From Chloroflexota bacterium (GTDB taxonomy: Bacteria; Chloroflexota; Dehalococcoidia; E44-bin15), in NCBI GenBank assembly GCA_015222405.1, contig JADFVG010000184.1, forward strand, positions 1-16,102: 16,102 bases of DNA. The letters are read 5' to 3'. Numbering within the stretch: the stretch's first letter is position 1; the number at the start of each line of letters is the position of its first letter. The notes under the pieces are model-generated. The model saw only the letters and a program-made list of their open reading frames with translations, was not told the DNA's origin and did no database searches. Position numbers and translations under genes: made by a program. This document shows, piece by piece, positions 7,731 through 14,697 of this stretch.

Positions 7731-8942
7731 CTAGCCCTGGACTCGGGACTCATAAGCGCTTCTATAGTGAGCCAACGTATCAACCACCGAATTAGGGGCA
7801 GCTTGCCCTAACCCACATAAGGAGGTGAGCATCATGACGTTGGCTAAACTCTCTAAATTCTCAATATCTTGCTTCAATCCTTGTCCGTGGCAAAATCTAG
7901 TCAAGATTTCGAGCATCACCTGAGTTCCCTCTCGGCAAGGGGTGCACTTGCCGCAGGATTCCTCGGCAAAAAATTCCATCGTTCTACGCACAATATCTAT
8001 TACATCTCTGCTTTCATTAAATACGATAATAGCGCCAGCACCCAGCACACCTTCAAAGGCAAGTGGGGTATCTATCAGGTGATAAGGAATAACCCTTCCC
8101 GAAGCACCGCCTACCTGAACCATCTTCACCTTTTCAGCCAGAGCAAGGTCCTCAACCAATTCCTTCAGCGAACTCCCCATAACTAGCTCATATGTGCCTG
8201 GGGCTCGCACATCCCCGCTGACAGAGAATACCTTGGTCCCCTTGCTTCGTTCTGTTCCTATTCGATTAAACCAATCAGATCCTTTGAGGATAATTGGTGG
8301 TATATTCATCAAAGTCTCTACGTTATTGATAATAGTTGGCTTTTGCCATAAACCCTGTGATGGCGGGAAAGGAGGCTTATAACGAGCCTCCCCCCTCTTA
8401 CCCTCGATAGAATCCATAAGCGCTGTTTCCTCACCGCATACATAAGCACCAGCACCTTCTCGAATCTCGATATCAAATTTAAAGTTACCCTGCTTAGCCA
8501 AGAATCCTTTACCTTCGCATTGTACGATTGCACCTTCCAGCAGGCCAAGTAGGTGGTGATACTCAGCTCTCAAATAGATATAACCTTTGTTAGCTCCTAT
8601 AGCATAGCCAGCAATGGCCATGGCTTCGATGAGACTAAATGGATCTCTTTCTAGGATATATCTATCTTTGAACGTCCCCACCTCCCCCTCATCAGCATTG
8701 CAGATAACGTATTTCTCCTCCCCAGAGGCCTCGCTCGCAAACTGCCATTTTAGGCCGGTGGGGAATCCGGCTCCCCCTCGGCCGAGTAGCCCCGATTTCT
8801 TGATTTCCTCGATTACCTGCTCAGGAGCAAGCTCACCTAAAGCCTTCTCTAAGGCTTTAAAGCCGCCTTGACTCAAATATGTGCTGATATCCTTTGGGTC
8901 AATAACCCCGCAGTTCCTCAAGACGATTCTTTGTTCCGGCAT
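7731..8942 (-). CDS. NuoF-like NAD(P)H-binding FMN/Fe-S diaphorase subunit
   Basis: A 403-residue NADH-oxidising flavoprotein of the NuoF/HoxF/HndC family. The nucleotide loop GRGGAGFPTGLKW is at 54-66, the FMN region has CNADEGEVGTFKDR and REGAGAYVCGEETALMDSIE, and the N3-type [4Fe-4S] ligands are Cys330, Cys333, Cys336 (SCGKCTPCREGT) and Cys376 (SLCGLG). It lacks the N-terminal ferredoxin and C-terminal ferredoxin extensions of bifurcating hydrogenase subunits. The start is ATG 8942; a TTG three bases earlier is possible, and GGGAG precedes both. It lies between the NuoE-like gene and metV with short gaps. Whether it uses NADH or NADPH cannot be read by eye. No membrane arm of complex I is near, so a soluble complex is likely. 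Confidence 0.95.
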   Translation of the reverse strand: MPEQRIVLRNCGVIDPKDISTYLSQGGFKALEKALGELAPEQVIEEIKKSGLLGRGGAGFPTGLKWQFASEASGEEKYVICNADEGEVGTFKDRYILERDPFSLIEAMAIAGYAIGANKGYIYLRAEYHHLLGLLEGAIVQCEGKGFLAKQGNFKFDIEIREGAGAYVCGEETALMDSIEGKRGEARYKPPFPPSQGLWQKPTIINNVETLMNIPPIILKGSDWFNRIGTERSKGTKVFSVSGDVRAPGTYELVMGSSLKELVEDLALAEKVKMVQVGGASGRVIPYHLIDTPLAFEGVLGAGAIIVFNESRDVIDIVRRTMEFFAEESCGKCTPCREGTQVMLEILTRFCHGQGLKQDIENLESLANVMMLTSLCGLGQAAPNSVVDTLAHYRSAYESRVQG

Positions 8943-8981
8943 CAAATATCTCCCTTACCTAATTCAAAACCGGAGGGTTAC

Positions 8982-9425
8982 CTACAGCCGCTTCAAAATC
9001 TTTATGACCTTCCTCGGCGTTAGATCAACATAGAGTTTATGGTTTATCGTCATCGCCGGAGCTCGGTCACAAGCACCGATGCAGTTTGTTAGTTGAAGAG
9101 AGCATTTCCCATCTTTTGTGGTTTCACCAGGTTTGATGCCCAGCTCTCCCTCCACTGTTTCAAGGATGGCCTGAGAGTTTTTGAGGTAGCAGGGCACACA
9201 CTTACAGATTCTAATTACGTTCTTGCCTAAGGGCTTGGTGGAAAGGAGGGAATAGAAGCTTGCTACGCCATATACCTCACCTACGGGAATGTCCAGGCTT
9301 TCAGCCAGCTCGCTCACGACTTCCTCAGGGAGATACCCATGTCTACGTTGGGCTTCCTTCAGCAAGGTCAACAAGCTTCCCTCCCCTTTGTGCATAACCT
9401 CGATTCCCCGGGGTGCATCATTCAC
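8982..9425 (-). CDS. NuoE-like [2Fe-2S] subunit
   Basis: A 147-residue thioredoxin-fold ferredoxin of the NuoE/HoxE/HndA family. The N-terminal helix LLTLLKEAQRRHGYLPEEVV and VYGVASFYSLLSTKP are family signatures. The cluster ligands are Cys74 and Cys79 (CKCVPC, with an extra Cys76 inside) and Cys115 and Cys119 (CIGAC). The frame stays open upstream inside the previous gene, but the GTG at 9425 is the best start: AAGGAG stands eight bases before it, just past the preceding stop at 9449. It passes electrons with the NuoF-like subunit and is co-transcribed with it. Confidence 0.93.
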   Translation of the reverse strand: MNDAPRGIEVMHKGEGSLLTLLKEAQRRHGYLPEEVVSELAESLDIPVGEVYGVASFYSLLSTKPLGKNVIRICKCVPCYLKNSQAILETVEGELGIKPGETTKDGKCSLQLTNCIGACDRAPAMTINHKLYVDLTPRKVIKILKRL

Positions 9426-9448
9426 TATCCGAACTCCTTCGATATGAA

Positions 9449-10120
9449 CTACGCCTTTATAAAGAGCGGGGGGCCTTTCTTTTCTTTGAACCTTTCCTCG
9501 CGCTTGGTCAGTGCTCCTACCGGGCATAACGATATACATACATCGCAATCACGGCAAACACTTTTGTTCAGCGGTTGATCCTGATCTACCACAACTTTGG
9601 AGTCAAAGCCTCGATAAGCTATAGCAAAGACGTCTGCCTTCTTGATTTCATGGCAGGCCCTTAAACACCTGCGGCACAGGATGCACTTGTCCAGATCACG
9701 GACAACGTAAGGGCTCACATCCTCTAAAGGATGATAGCGTTTCTTTACCCTAAATCTGGGCAACCCTACCCCTAAATCGGCAGCAATTTTGCGCAATTCA
9801 CATGTGTTAGCTTTATCACAAACCAGGCAAACATCGGGATGGCTAGCCAGCAAAAGTTCTACAATTACTTTGCGAGCTTCCAGAACTTTTGGGGAGTGGG
9901 TGTGAATAACCATGTTTGCAGCGACCGGTGTATGGCAGGAGGCCACCAGCGTCCTTGACCCCTCCACTTCCACCACGCAAATACGGCAGGCACCGATAGG
10001 AGTCAGTTCTGGCCTATAGCATAGCGTTGGAATATCTACCCCATTTTCCCGCGCCAGCTCCAGGATGGTCATTCCCGGCTGAGCGCTTACCTTAGTGCCA
10101 TTTAATGTAACTGGTATCAT
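9449..10120 (-). CDS. NuoG N-terminal/HoxU-like multi-cluster ferredoxin subunit
   Basis: A 223-residue electron-wire protein. Domains in order: a [2Fe-2S] plant-type ferredoxin with Cys34, Cys45, Cys48, Cys62; the His-Cys3 [4Fe-4S] site of NuoG with His94, Cys98, Cys101, Cys107; and a two-cluster [4Fe-4S] ferredoxin with Cys146/149/152/156 and Cys189/192/195/199. It ends there, without the molybdopterin-type C-terminal domain of NuoG and without an H-cluster, so it is neither complex I NuoG nor an [FeFe] hydrogenase. The same layout occurs in HoxU-type hydrogenase and formate dehydrogenase subunits. The start is uncertain: ATG 10120 matches the family N-terminus but has no clear ribosome site, and the frame is open to a TTG at 10183. 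It may depend on translation of the overlapping upstream stub. Confidence 0.9.
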   Translation of the reverse strand: MIPVTLNGTKVSAQPGMTILELARENGVDIPTLCYRPELTPIGACRICVVEVEGSRTLVASCHTPVAANMVIHTHSPKVLEARKVIVELLLASHPDVCLVCDKANTCELRKIAADLGVGLPRFRVKKRYHPLEDVSPYVVRDLDKCILCRRCLRACHEIKKADVFAIAYRGFDSKVVVDQDQPLNKSVCRDCDVCISLCPVGALTKREERFKEKKGPPLFIKA

Positions 10121-10136
10121 ATCCACGCTTAAATTC

Positions 10137-10268
10137 TCATCGCCGCCAAATAGGGGCAGCAATCCGCCCCCTTTTATTTGCAATCAGAAGGGAAACCGAA
10201 CAGCCTGTGCACCCGGCTCCCTGTAGCCAGATTACAGGCAATTCTTCAGTACGTGATTGTGGCATCAT
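10137..10268 (-). pseudogene. Stub of a [NiFe]-hydrogenase small subunit
   Basis: From the ATG at 10268, with AAGGAG four bases upstream, 43 codons read MMPQSRTEELPVIWLQGAGC and then TGCSVSLL. This is the classic N-terminus of hydrogenase small subunits, where the CxxC binds the proximal [4Fe-4S] cluster. After SVSLL the expected continuation is absent; instead IANKRGRIAAPIWRR and a TGA follow, 17 bases before the NuoG-like start. The large remainder of the small subunit and any large subunit are missing. It lies directly behind a good promoter, so it is now the first translated frame of the operon. The most likely reading is a deletion that removed the hydrogenase body. A small functional leader peptide is less likely. 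Confidence 0.68.
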
Positions 10269-10315
10269 TCTTCTCCTTAGCCCAGCCTACTAAGTGAGGT
10301 ACTATGATTTCGTCG

Positions 10316-10345
10316 ATTATATCACAGTCGTACAAAAAATCACAA
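10316..10345 (-). promoter_or_regulatory. Promoter of the NuoGEF-metV-metF operon
   Basis: A perfect -10 TATAAT (10321-10316), preceded by TGA to give an extended -10, is 18 bases from a -35-like TTGTGA (10345-10340). It points at the hydrogenase stub 48 bases downstream. No other good promoter was seen before metF, so the whole minus-strand block probably depends on it. Confidence 0.72.
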
Positions 10346-10476
10346 ATTTTCTAAACTGCTTCTGCAGCGCAGATGTTTCCAGGCTATCGAATCAAAGATA
10401 CGGATGTGTTATTATGGCTTTGACCTGTCTGATTAACCACGCCAGCCGGGATAACGCATTTTAAGAGAACGATAAG

Positions 10477-10980
10477 ATGAGATTCCCTCGTGATGCATAT
10501 CTTGATATCGAGACTACCGGTCTATCCCGCTTTTGGGATGATATAACCGTGATCGGCATCTATTTCGTTGACAGTAGTGGTAGCAGACTGATTCAATTGG
10601 TTGGCGAAGAGGTGACCAAAGATAATCTCCTTGAAGCTCTAGAGGGCGTGGGTACAATCTTCACCTATAATGGGAGCCGCTTCGACCTTCCCTTCATACA
10701 TGCTCTTCTGGGGGTAGACCTCGCCAACAGATATCTCCACCACGACCTGATGTATGACTGCTGGGGGAATAACCTGTACGGAGGCCTCAAGGCCGTGGAG
10801 ATACAACTGGGGATTGTCAGGCAACTAAAGGGTGTCGACGGAGCGGAGGCGGTAAGGTTGTGGTGGAGATATCAAAATGACTATGACCATGACGCCCTGA
10901 ATATGCTACTGGAGTACAACAGAGAGGATGTGGTGAATCTGAAAACTCTAAGGCATATACTTGCTGGTTGCCGTCCTTAA
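10477..10980 (+). CDS. YprB-type RNase H-fold 3'-5' exonuclease
   Basis: A 167-residue protein of the YprB/ribonuclease H-like exonuclease family (DEDD group). Motif I is YLDIETTGL (8-16), motif II is FTYNGSRFDLPFI (the aspartate after RF), and motif III is LEYNREDVVNL near the C-terminus; these supply the acidic metal ligands. HHDLMYDCW and GGLKAVEIQLGI are also family-like. It lacks the TPR tail of Bacillus YprB and is a single-domain form. It probably trims DNA or RNA 3' ends, but the substrate is not known. The ribosome site is weak (AAGAGA some distance upstream of the ATG). A RecB-like nuclease gene starts 62 bases after its stop on the same strand, suggesting a DNA-repair pair. Confidence 0.82.
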   Translation: MRFPRDAYLDIETTGLSRFWDDITVIGIYFVDSSGSRLIQLVGEEVTKDNLLEALEGVGTIFTYNGSRFDLPFIHALLGVDLANRYLHHDLMYDCWGNNLYGGLKAVEIQLGIVRQLKGVDGAEAVRLWWRYQNDYDHDALNMLLEYNREDVVNLKTLRHILAGCRP

Positions 10981-11042
10981 TGAATCTCAGCGGTGAGCAA
11001 GAGTCCTGATAAGCGGTATCGAACCATCAGTGAGAAGTTAGC

Positions 11043-12239
11043 ATGGCTATCTATTCCCATTCACAGCTGAGTATGTATGAAGACTGCCCGCTGAAGTACA
11101 AGCTTTGCTACCGGGATAAAATAAAGCGGGAAGAGGAAGGTATCGAGGCCTTTTTGGGTCAAATGGTTCATGAGACCCTCAAGAAATGCTACGACGACCT
11201 CAGGTTTACCAAGGTAAATAGCTTGAGCGATTTACTTGCTTACTACAACAAAATCTGGCGGGAAAGCTGGCACGACTCAATCTTCATTGTGAGGCAGGAG
11301 CTGGAACAGGAGCACTACCGGGCTCTGGGCGAAAAGCTGATCAAGACTTACTATAAGCGGTATTCTCCCTTTGACCCAGATATAACCATAGGCACTGAGG
11401 TAAGCCTTAATTTCTCGCTAGATGACGAGAGTAAATACAGGATGAGAGGCTACATCGACCGGCTATCACGAACCGAAGATGATATTTATGGAATTCACGA
11501 CTATAAGACATCAGCTTACTTGCCAGGTCAGCAAGAGGTTGATAAGGATAGGCAGCTCGGCCTATACCATATCGGAGTGCAAAAGAGATGGCCAGATGTC
11601 GAGAATATCAGGCTTATCTGGCACTACCTCGCTTTTGACACCGAATTGGTTTCCTATCGCACACCAGAAGCGATATCAAGTTTGGTTCAAGATACGAAGC
11701 GCTTAATCGATGAGATAGAGTCCACCCAGGATTTCCCACCAAAGGAGTCCCGCTTATGTGAGTGGTGCGAATATCCTGACCTCTGCCCACGGAGAAAGCA
11801 TTTCTTCAAGGTCGAAGCTCTACCTGTGAACGAATACCTCAACGAGCCCGGGGTGGTCCTGATTAATAAGTATGTGGAGCTGAAAGAAAGGGAGTCAGAA
11901 ATAGAAGAGGAGATGGGAAAGGTAAAAGAGGCCATTCTTGACTATGCCAGGAGAGAAGAGGTGGAGGTGATAAAGGGGAGTGACCGCAAGGCCAGGGTCA
12001 GATTTGATAAAAGGTTGAAGTTCCCGGGGAAGAATGAAGAGGAGCGCCAGGAGCTGGACAACACGATAATAGAAGCAGGCAAGTGGATGGAGGCCTCACA
12101 ACTCGATACAGCATCACTTGTCCGGGTCATGGAGCAAGGTCTGTGGAACAAAGAGCTGATCGATCAGGTGATGAGGTATGGCAGAATTGAAGAGAGCAGT
12201 TCTGTCCACATATCAAAATTGAAGGATGAGGAGAAATAG
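11043..12239 (+). CDS. RecB/Cas4-like PD-(D/E)XK nuclease with iron-sulfur cysteines
   Basis: A 398-residue nuclease of the PDDEXK_1 superfamily. YSHSQLSMYEDCPLKYKLCY (4-23) is the opening motif with Cys15. GQMVHETL gives His43, GYIDRL gives Asp139, and HDYKTSA gives Asp153 and Lys155. QLGLY (171-175) is motif QxxxY. CEWCEYPDLC (239-248) completes a likely [4Fe-4S] site with Cys15, as in AddB and Cas4. A charged, largely helical tail (about 262-398) follows the nuclease core and is not recognised. There is no helicase domain, so it is not a full RecB or AddB. No cas genes are near, which argues against Cas4. Likely a DNA end-processing enzyme acting with the exonuclease just upstream. Confidence 0.87.
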   Translation: MAIYSHSQLSMYEDCPLKYKLCYRDKIKREEEGIEAFLGQMVHETLKKCYDDLRFTKVNSLSDLLAYYNKIWRESWHDSIFIVRQELEQEHYRALGEKLIKTYYKRYSPFDPDITIGTEVSLNFSLDDESKYRMRGYIDRLSRTEDDIYGIHDYKTSAYLPGQQEVDKDRQLGLYHIGVQKRWPDVENIRLIWHYLAFDTELVSYRTPEAISSLVQDTKRLIDEIESTQDFPPKESRLCEWCEYPDLCPRRKHFFKVEALPVNEYLNEPGVVLINKYVELKERESEIEEEMGKVKEAILDYARREEVEVIKGSDRKARVRFDKRLKFPGKNEEERQELDNTIIEAGKWMEASQLDTASLVRVMEQGLWNKELIDQVMRYGRIEESSSVHISKLKDEEK

Positions 12240-12272
12240 TATCCTTAACAGCACCCTGGTAGATGTTAATAT

Positions 12273-12301
12273 TTGACAAGCCAGAGCAGGTCAAGTAAAC
12301 T
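12273..12301 (+). promoter_or_regulatory. Promoter of the SlyD-like gene
   Basis: A perfect -35 TTGACA (12273-12278), a 17-base spacer and TAAACT (12296-12301) lie between the nuclease gene and the SlyD-like gene. The predicted untranslated leader is about 65 bases. This makes the isomerase independently expressed. Confidence 0.7.
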
Positions 12302-12374
12302 CGGAGTTCGTATAAACCGCCGTTATTTGATATGCTCCCTGGATTGTAATAACCACAAAACGAAAGGGGGGAGA

Positions 12375-12803
12375 ATGGGACAGGCAGAACATGGTGCTAC
12401 CGTTAAAGTTCACTACACGGGCAAATTGGATGATGGCACGGTATTTGCCTCTTCCACTGAGCACGAACCTTTGGAATTTAAAATTGGCGAGAGCCAGGTA
12501 ATCCCCGACTTTGAACAAGCTGTAATCGGGCTGAATCCCGGCGAATCGAAAGCCATCAAAATCCCGGCGGATAAAGCATACGGCCCATACGAAGAGGAAA
12601 TGGTAGTGGCGGTAGACCGGGACCGATTGCCGCCGAACTTTCAACCAGAGGTCGGTCAGCAATTACAAGTCAGTCAGGCAGATGGTCGAACAATCACAGT
12701 AATGGTGACCGACGTCTCCGAATCGAGCGTCATGTTAGATGCCAACCATCCTCTGGCCGGGAAAGACCTGAATTTTGATATCCAGCTCGTAGAGATCCTA
12801 TAA
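12375..12803 (+). CDS. SlyD-like FKBP-type peptidyl-prolyl isomerase
   Basis: A 142-residue cytosolic isomerase/chaperone. The FKBP half-domain has KVHYTGKLDDGTVFASS (11-27), then PLEFKIGESQVIPDFEQAVI and GLNPGESKAIKIP. The insert-in-flap chaperone domain spans about 67-120 (KAYGPYEEEMVVAVDRDRLP onward), and DANHPLAGKDLNFDIQLVEI closes the FKBP fold. The histidine-rich metal-binding tail of E. coli SlyD is absent. The frame is open to a TTG at 12273, but that lies in the promoter; the ATG at 12375 follows GGGGGGAGA and matches the family start. It has its own promoter and is probably monocistronic or joined with the hydrolase downstream. Confidence 0.94.
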   Translation: MGQAEHGATVKVHYTGKLDDGTVFASSTEHEPLEFKIGESQVIPDFEQAVIGLNPGESKAIKIPADKAYGPYEEEMVVAVDRDRLPPNFQPEVGQQLQVSQADGRTITVMVTDVSESSVMLDANHPLAGKDLNFDIQLVEIL

Positions 12804-12886
12804 TCGTTTCGTTTATGGTGACATGCTATTAGGCTTTTGCCCCACCTTGCCTAAAAATAGGTGAAGTCGAAAGGAGTACACACCCT

Positions 12887-13831
12887 ATGACCACCATAAA
12901 CTCTGTCCTTGGGCCTCTTGGCACCGTAGCCCTCGGCTTCACTCTTATGCATGAACACATTATAGTCGCCTCAGCCGGCATTCCTCTGAACTACCCTGAG
13001 CTTCTCGGCGCCGATTTCATGGAGCGCATCGTCGATGGGTTGACCCAAGCAAAAGAGGGTGGGATAGACACCATTGTTGACGCCACAACCCTCGACCTGG
13101 GTCGAGACGTGACTGTATTGGCCGAGGCTTCCCGCCTGACTGGCGTCAACATCATCGCCTGCACCGGGTGGTGGTTGGAGATACCCCGCTTTCTTGCTGG
13201 CGTCTCTGCCGACCAACTCGCTGAGCTATTCATCCGCGAAATCCGAGAGGGCATCTCCGGTACCGATATCAAGGCTGGAATCCTCAAGTCTGCCAGCGAT
13301 ATTTTCGGGGTGACGTCGGCAGAGGAACCCGTTCTGCGTGCAGTGGCCCGAGCCCACCTTGAGACCAAGGTTCCCATCATGCTGCATTCCTATTCACCGG
13401 GCCGGGTAGGCGAGCAGCAACTAGCCATCCTGAAAGAGGAAGGCGTAGACCTGAGAAGGGTCAAAGTGGACCATTCCAATGACACCACCGATGTGGAATA
13501 CCTTGTTTGGCTTTTGGAGCAGGGATGCTATCTCGGTCTGGACCGCTACCCGGGGCGCAATGTAAGCCCACTCGCCCGCACCAAAACGATGAAGGCACTA
13601 ATAGATGCCGGGTATGGGGATCGCCTCCTACCCTCCCATGACTGGTCATTGGCGCAAATCGAGGCGGAGACTCCGATCATGGCGGAAGAGGAAAGAGAAC
13701 TGCGTAATCCCCACGGATATCTCTACATTAAGAAAGTGGTCTTCCCCCAGCTTCGAGAGATGGGTGTCACCGAGGAGACATTGAAGGGCCTATTTGTCAA
13801 CAACCCCCGAAATTTCTTCGAAGGCGTTTAG
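12887..13831 (+). CDS. Phosphotriesterase-family metal-dependent hydrolase
   Basis: A 314-residue TIM-barrel amidohydrolase of the phosphotriesterase/lactonase family. GFTLMHEH supplies the HxH metal pair (His22, His24), Lys134 in GILKSASD is the candidate carboxylated bridging lysine, and His167 (MLHSYS), His196 (KVDHSND) and Asp252 (PSHDW) complete the binuclear site. The C-terminus NNPRNFF is typical. All metal ligands are present, so it should be active. The family includes lactonases, phosphodiesterases and phosphotriesterases; the natural substrate cannot be told here. AAGGAG lies about eleven bases before the ATG. It converges on the tRNA gene 16 bases past its stop. Confidence 0.9.
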   Translation: MTTINSVLGPLGTVALGFTLMHEHIIVASAGIPLNYPELLGADFMERIVDGLTQAKEGGIDTIVDATTLDLGRDVTVLAEASRLTGVNIIACTGWWLEIPRFLAGVSADQLAELFIREIREGISGTDIKAGILKSASDIFGVTSAEEPVLRAVARAHLETKVPIMLHSYSPGRVGEQQLAILKEEGVDLRRVKVDHSNDTTDVEYLVWLLEQGCYLGLDRYPGRNVSPLARTKTMKALIDAGYGDRLLPSHDWSLAQIEAETPIMAEEERELRNPHGYLYIKKVVFPQLREMGVTEETLKGLFVNNPRNFFEGV

Positions 13832-13847
13832 TGGTCTCTTTCTCTGC

Positions 13848-13922
13848 TGGTGGGCCCGGCTGGATTCGAACCAACGACCAATCGGTTATGAGCCGATCGC
13901 TCTGCCGCTGAGCTACGGGCCC
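13848..13922 (-). tRNA. tRNA with CAU anticodon (elongator Met, or Ile2 if lysidine-modified)
   Basis: A complete 75-base cloverleaf including encoded CCA (13850-13848). The acceptor stem GGGCCCG/CGGGCCC has seven pairs, the D-arm is GCTCAGCGGCAGAGC, the anticodon stem ATCGG/CCGAT has five pairs around loop CTCATAA, and the T-arm is GTTGG-TTCGAAT-CCAGC. The perfect first acceptor pair G-C excludes initiator tRNA. CAU is shared by elongator Met and the Ile2 tRNA read after lysidine modification; I cannot separate these without identity-element comparison. Confidence 0.94.
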
Positions 13923-13935
13923 TAAATCATTATAC

Positions 13936-13965
13936 ATTATAATATATAGAGGGGTTTAATCTCAA
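13936..13965 (-). promoter_or_regulatory. Promoter of the CAU tRNA
   Basis: TTGAGA (13965-13960), an 18-base spacer and TATAAT (13941-13936) lie just before the tRNA in a short AT-rich patch. A second TATAAT (13934-13929) is closer, but transcription from it would start at the mature tRNA end. A leader of about seven bases is expected from the first. Confidence 0.68.
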
Positions 13966-13981
13966 AGTCTGCGGCGAAAAT

Positions 13982-14113
13982 TCAGAGCGGTGCCATCTTG
14001 CTCGTAACACGGGCCAACTGCTGTCTGAGCACGGAATGGGTCCGCTGGCGGTCTTTCTCCGGCACGCCCAAGACAGAAAGGCCAAGAGCCTGCCAGTTTT
14101 CAATCCTGGTCAC
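13982..14113 (-). CDS. Possible 43-codon small ORF coupled to the gene before it
   Basis: A GTG start overlaps the TGA of the 174-residue gene as GTGA, with GAGG four bases upstream. The frame gives MTRIENWQALGLSVLGVPEK, then DRQRTHSVLRQQLARVTSKM and APL, a basic, helix-prone peptide. It has no homologue I recognise. Support is the coupling and protein-like composition only; it could be a chance frame or the end of a once longer gene. Confidence 0.35.
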   Translation of the reverse strand: MTRIENWQALGLSVLGVPEKDRQRTHSVLRQQLARVTSKMAPL

Positions 14114-14634
14114 TCTGCCTCAGCCGCGCTTGGAAGCTTAGCTTGGAGGCTTAACTGCCAATTCAAAAGATTTCTCAGGTGAGCCCGGATCTTTTTCCTG
14201 AGCTCGTCCAGGGCTGGGCTCTTATAATCCCGGCTGGTTTCCTCAAGCGCTATAATAGTGCGGTCAAGGACCTCTTTTAGGTTGCAGTTCTCCTCCAGCA
14301 GAGACTGAAGCAAAGGATACTCTTCCCCAGACGGGTATTCCTTCTGCAGCTCGGCATCAATTTTCTGTGTCAGCCCCTCCAAGGATTTGTCCCAGTAATC
14401 CTGTTTAGTTGCTTTGAGCGTTCCAATAGCCGCTTGCAAGACATCCCTCAGGCCTTTATTCTCCTTGATCAAAGGTAATTGAGATGTCTTTTCCCAAATT
14501 GCCTGCAGTTGATTTAGCATGACGCTAAGCATTAGCGCCTGCGTCATGGCATAGGTGGAAGACAGCTCAGGCAAGATGTCATTCAGCACGGTATAATTCA
14601 TACCTTCAAATGTCTTGTCAAATGTCGGTCTCAC
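14110..14634 (-). CDS. Unknown helical protein
   Basis: A 174-residue soluble protein predicted to be almost entirely alpha-helical, with repeated amphipathic stretches, for example TQALMLSVMLNQLQAIWEK (about 32-50) and two similar 'LL/ENxxLKxVLxxxIxxLxxxxxDYxxxxL' units (about 55-90 and 110-150), suggesting an internal duplication. No catalytic motif, signal peptide or membrane helix is seen. The start is GTG 14634 with AGGAGG seven bases upstream. It follows the phosphotransferase gene by 63 bases on the same strand, so the two are probably co-transcribed. I do not recognise the family and give no function. Confidence 0.77.
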   Translation of the reverse strand: MRPTFDKTFEGMNYTVLNDILPELSSTYAMTQALMLSVMLNQLQAIWEKTSQLPLIKENKGLRDVLQAAIGTLKATKQDYWDKSLEGLTQKIDAELQKEYPSGEEYPLLQSLLEENCNLKEVLDRTIIALEETSRDYKSPALDELRKKIRAHLRNLLNWQLSLQAKLPSAAEAE

Positions 14635-14697
14635 TCCATAACCTCCTACAATATTACACGGGGGCCACCCCCACTTTACCTTACTCCTAGAGATGAG

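Noticed and set aside
9426..9548. N-terminal extension of the NuoE-like protein overlapping the NuoG-like gene
   Set aside because: The extension is an out-of-frame reading of the cysteine-rich end of the upstream gene; a GTG with a strong AAGGAG site starts at 9425.
10121..10183. TTG-initiated extension of the NuoG-like protein
   Set aside because: It overlaps the hydrogenase stub, is not family-like and has no ribosome site; kept only as a note on the uncertain start.
12827..12866. Inverted repeat TTAGGC..GCCTAA after the SlyD-like gene as terminator
   Set aside because: Only six pairs with a 14-base loop and no T-run; too weak to call.
13848..14113. tRNA 3' end as an integration site for a mobile element
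   Set aside because: No integrase, no direct repeat of the tRNA end and no phage or plasmid genes are present in the window.
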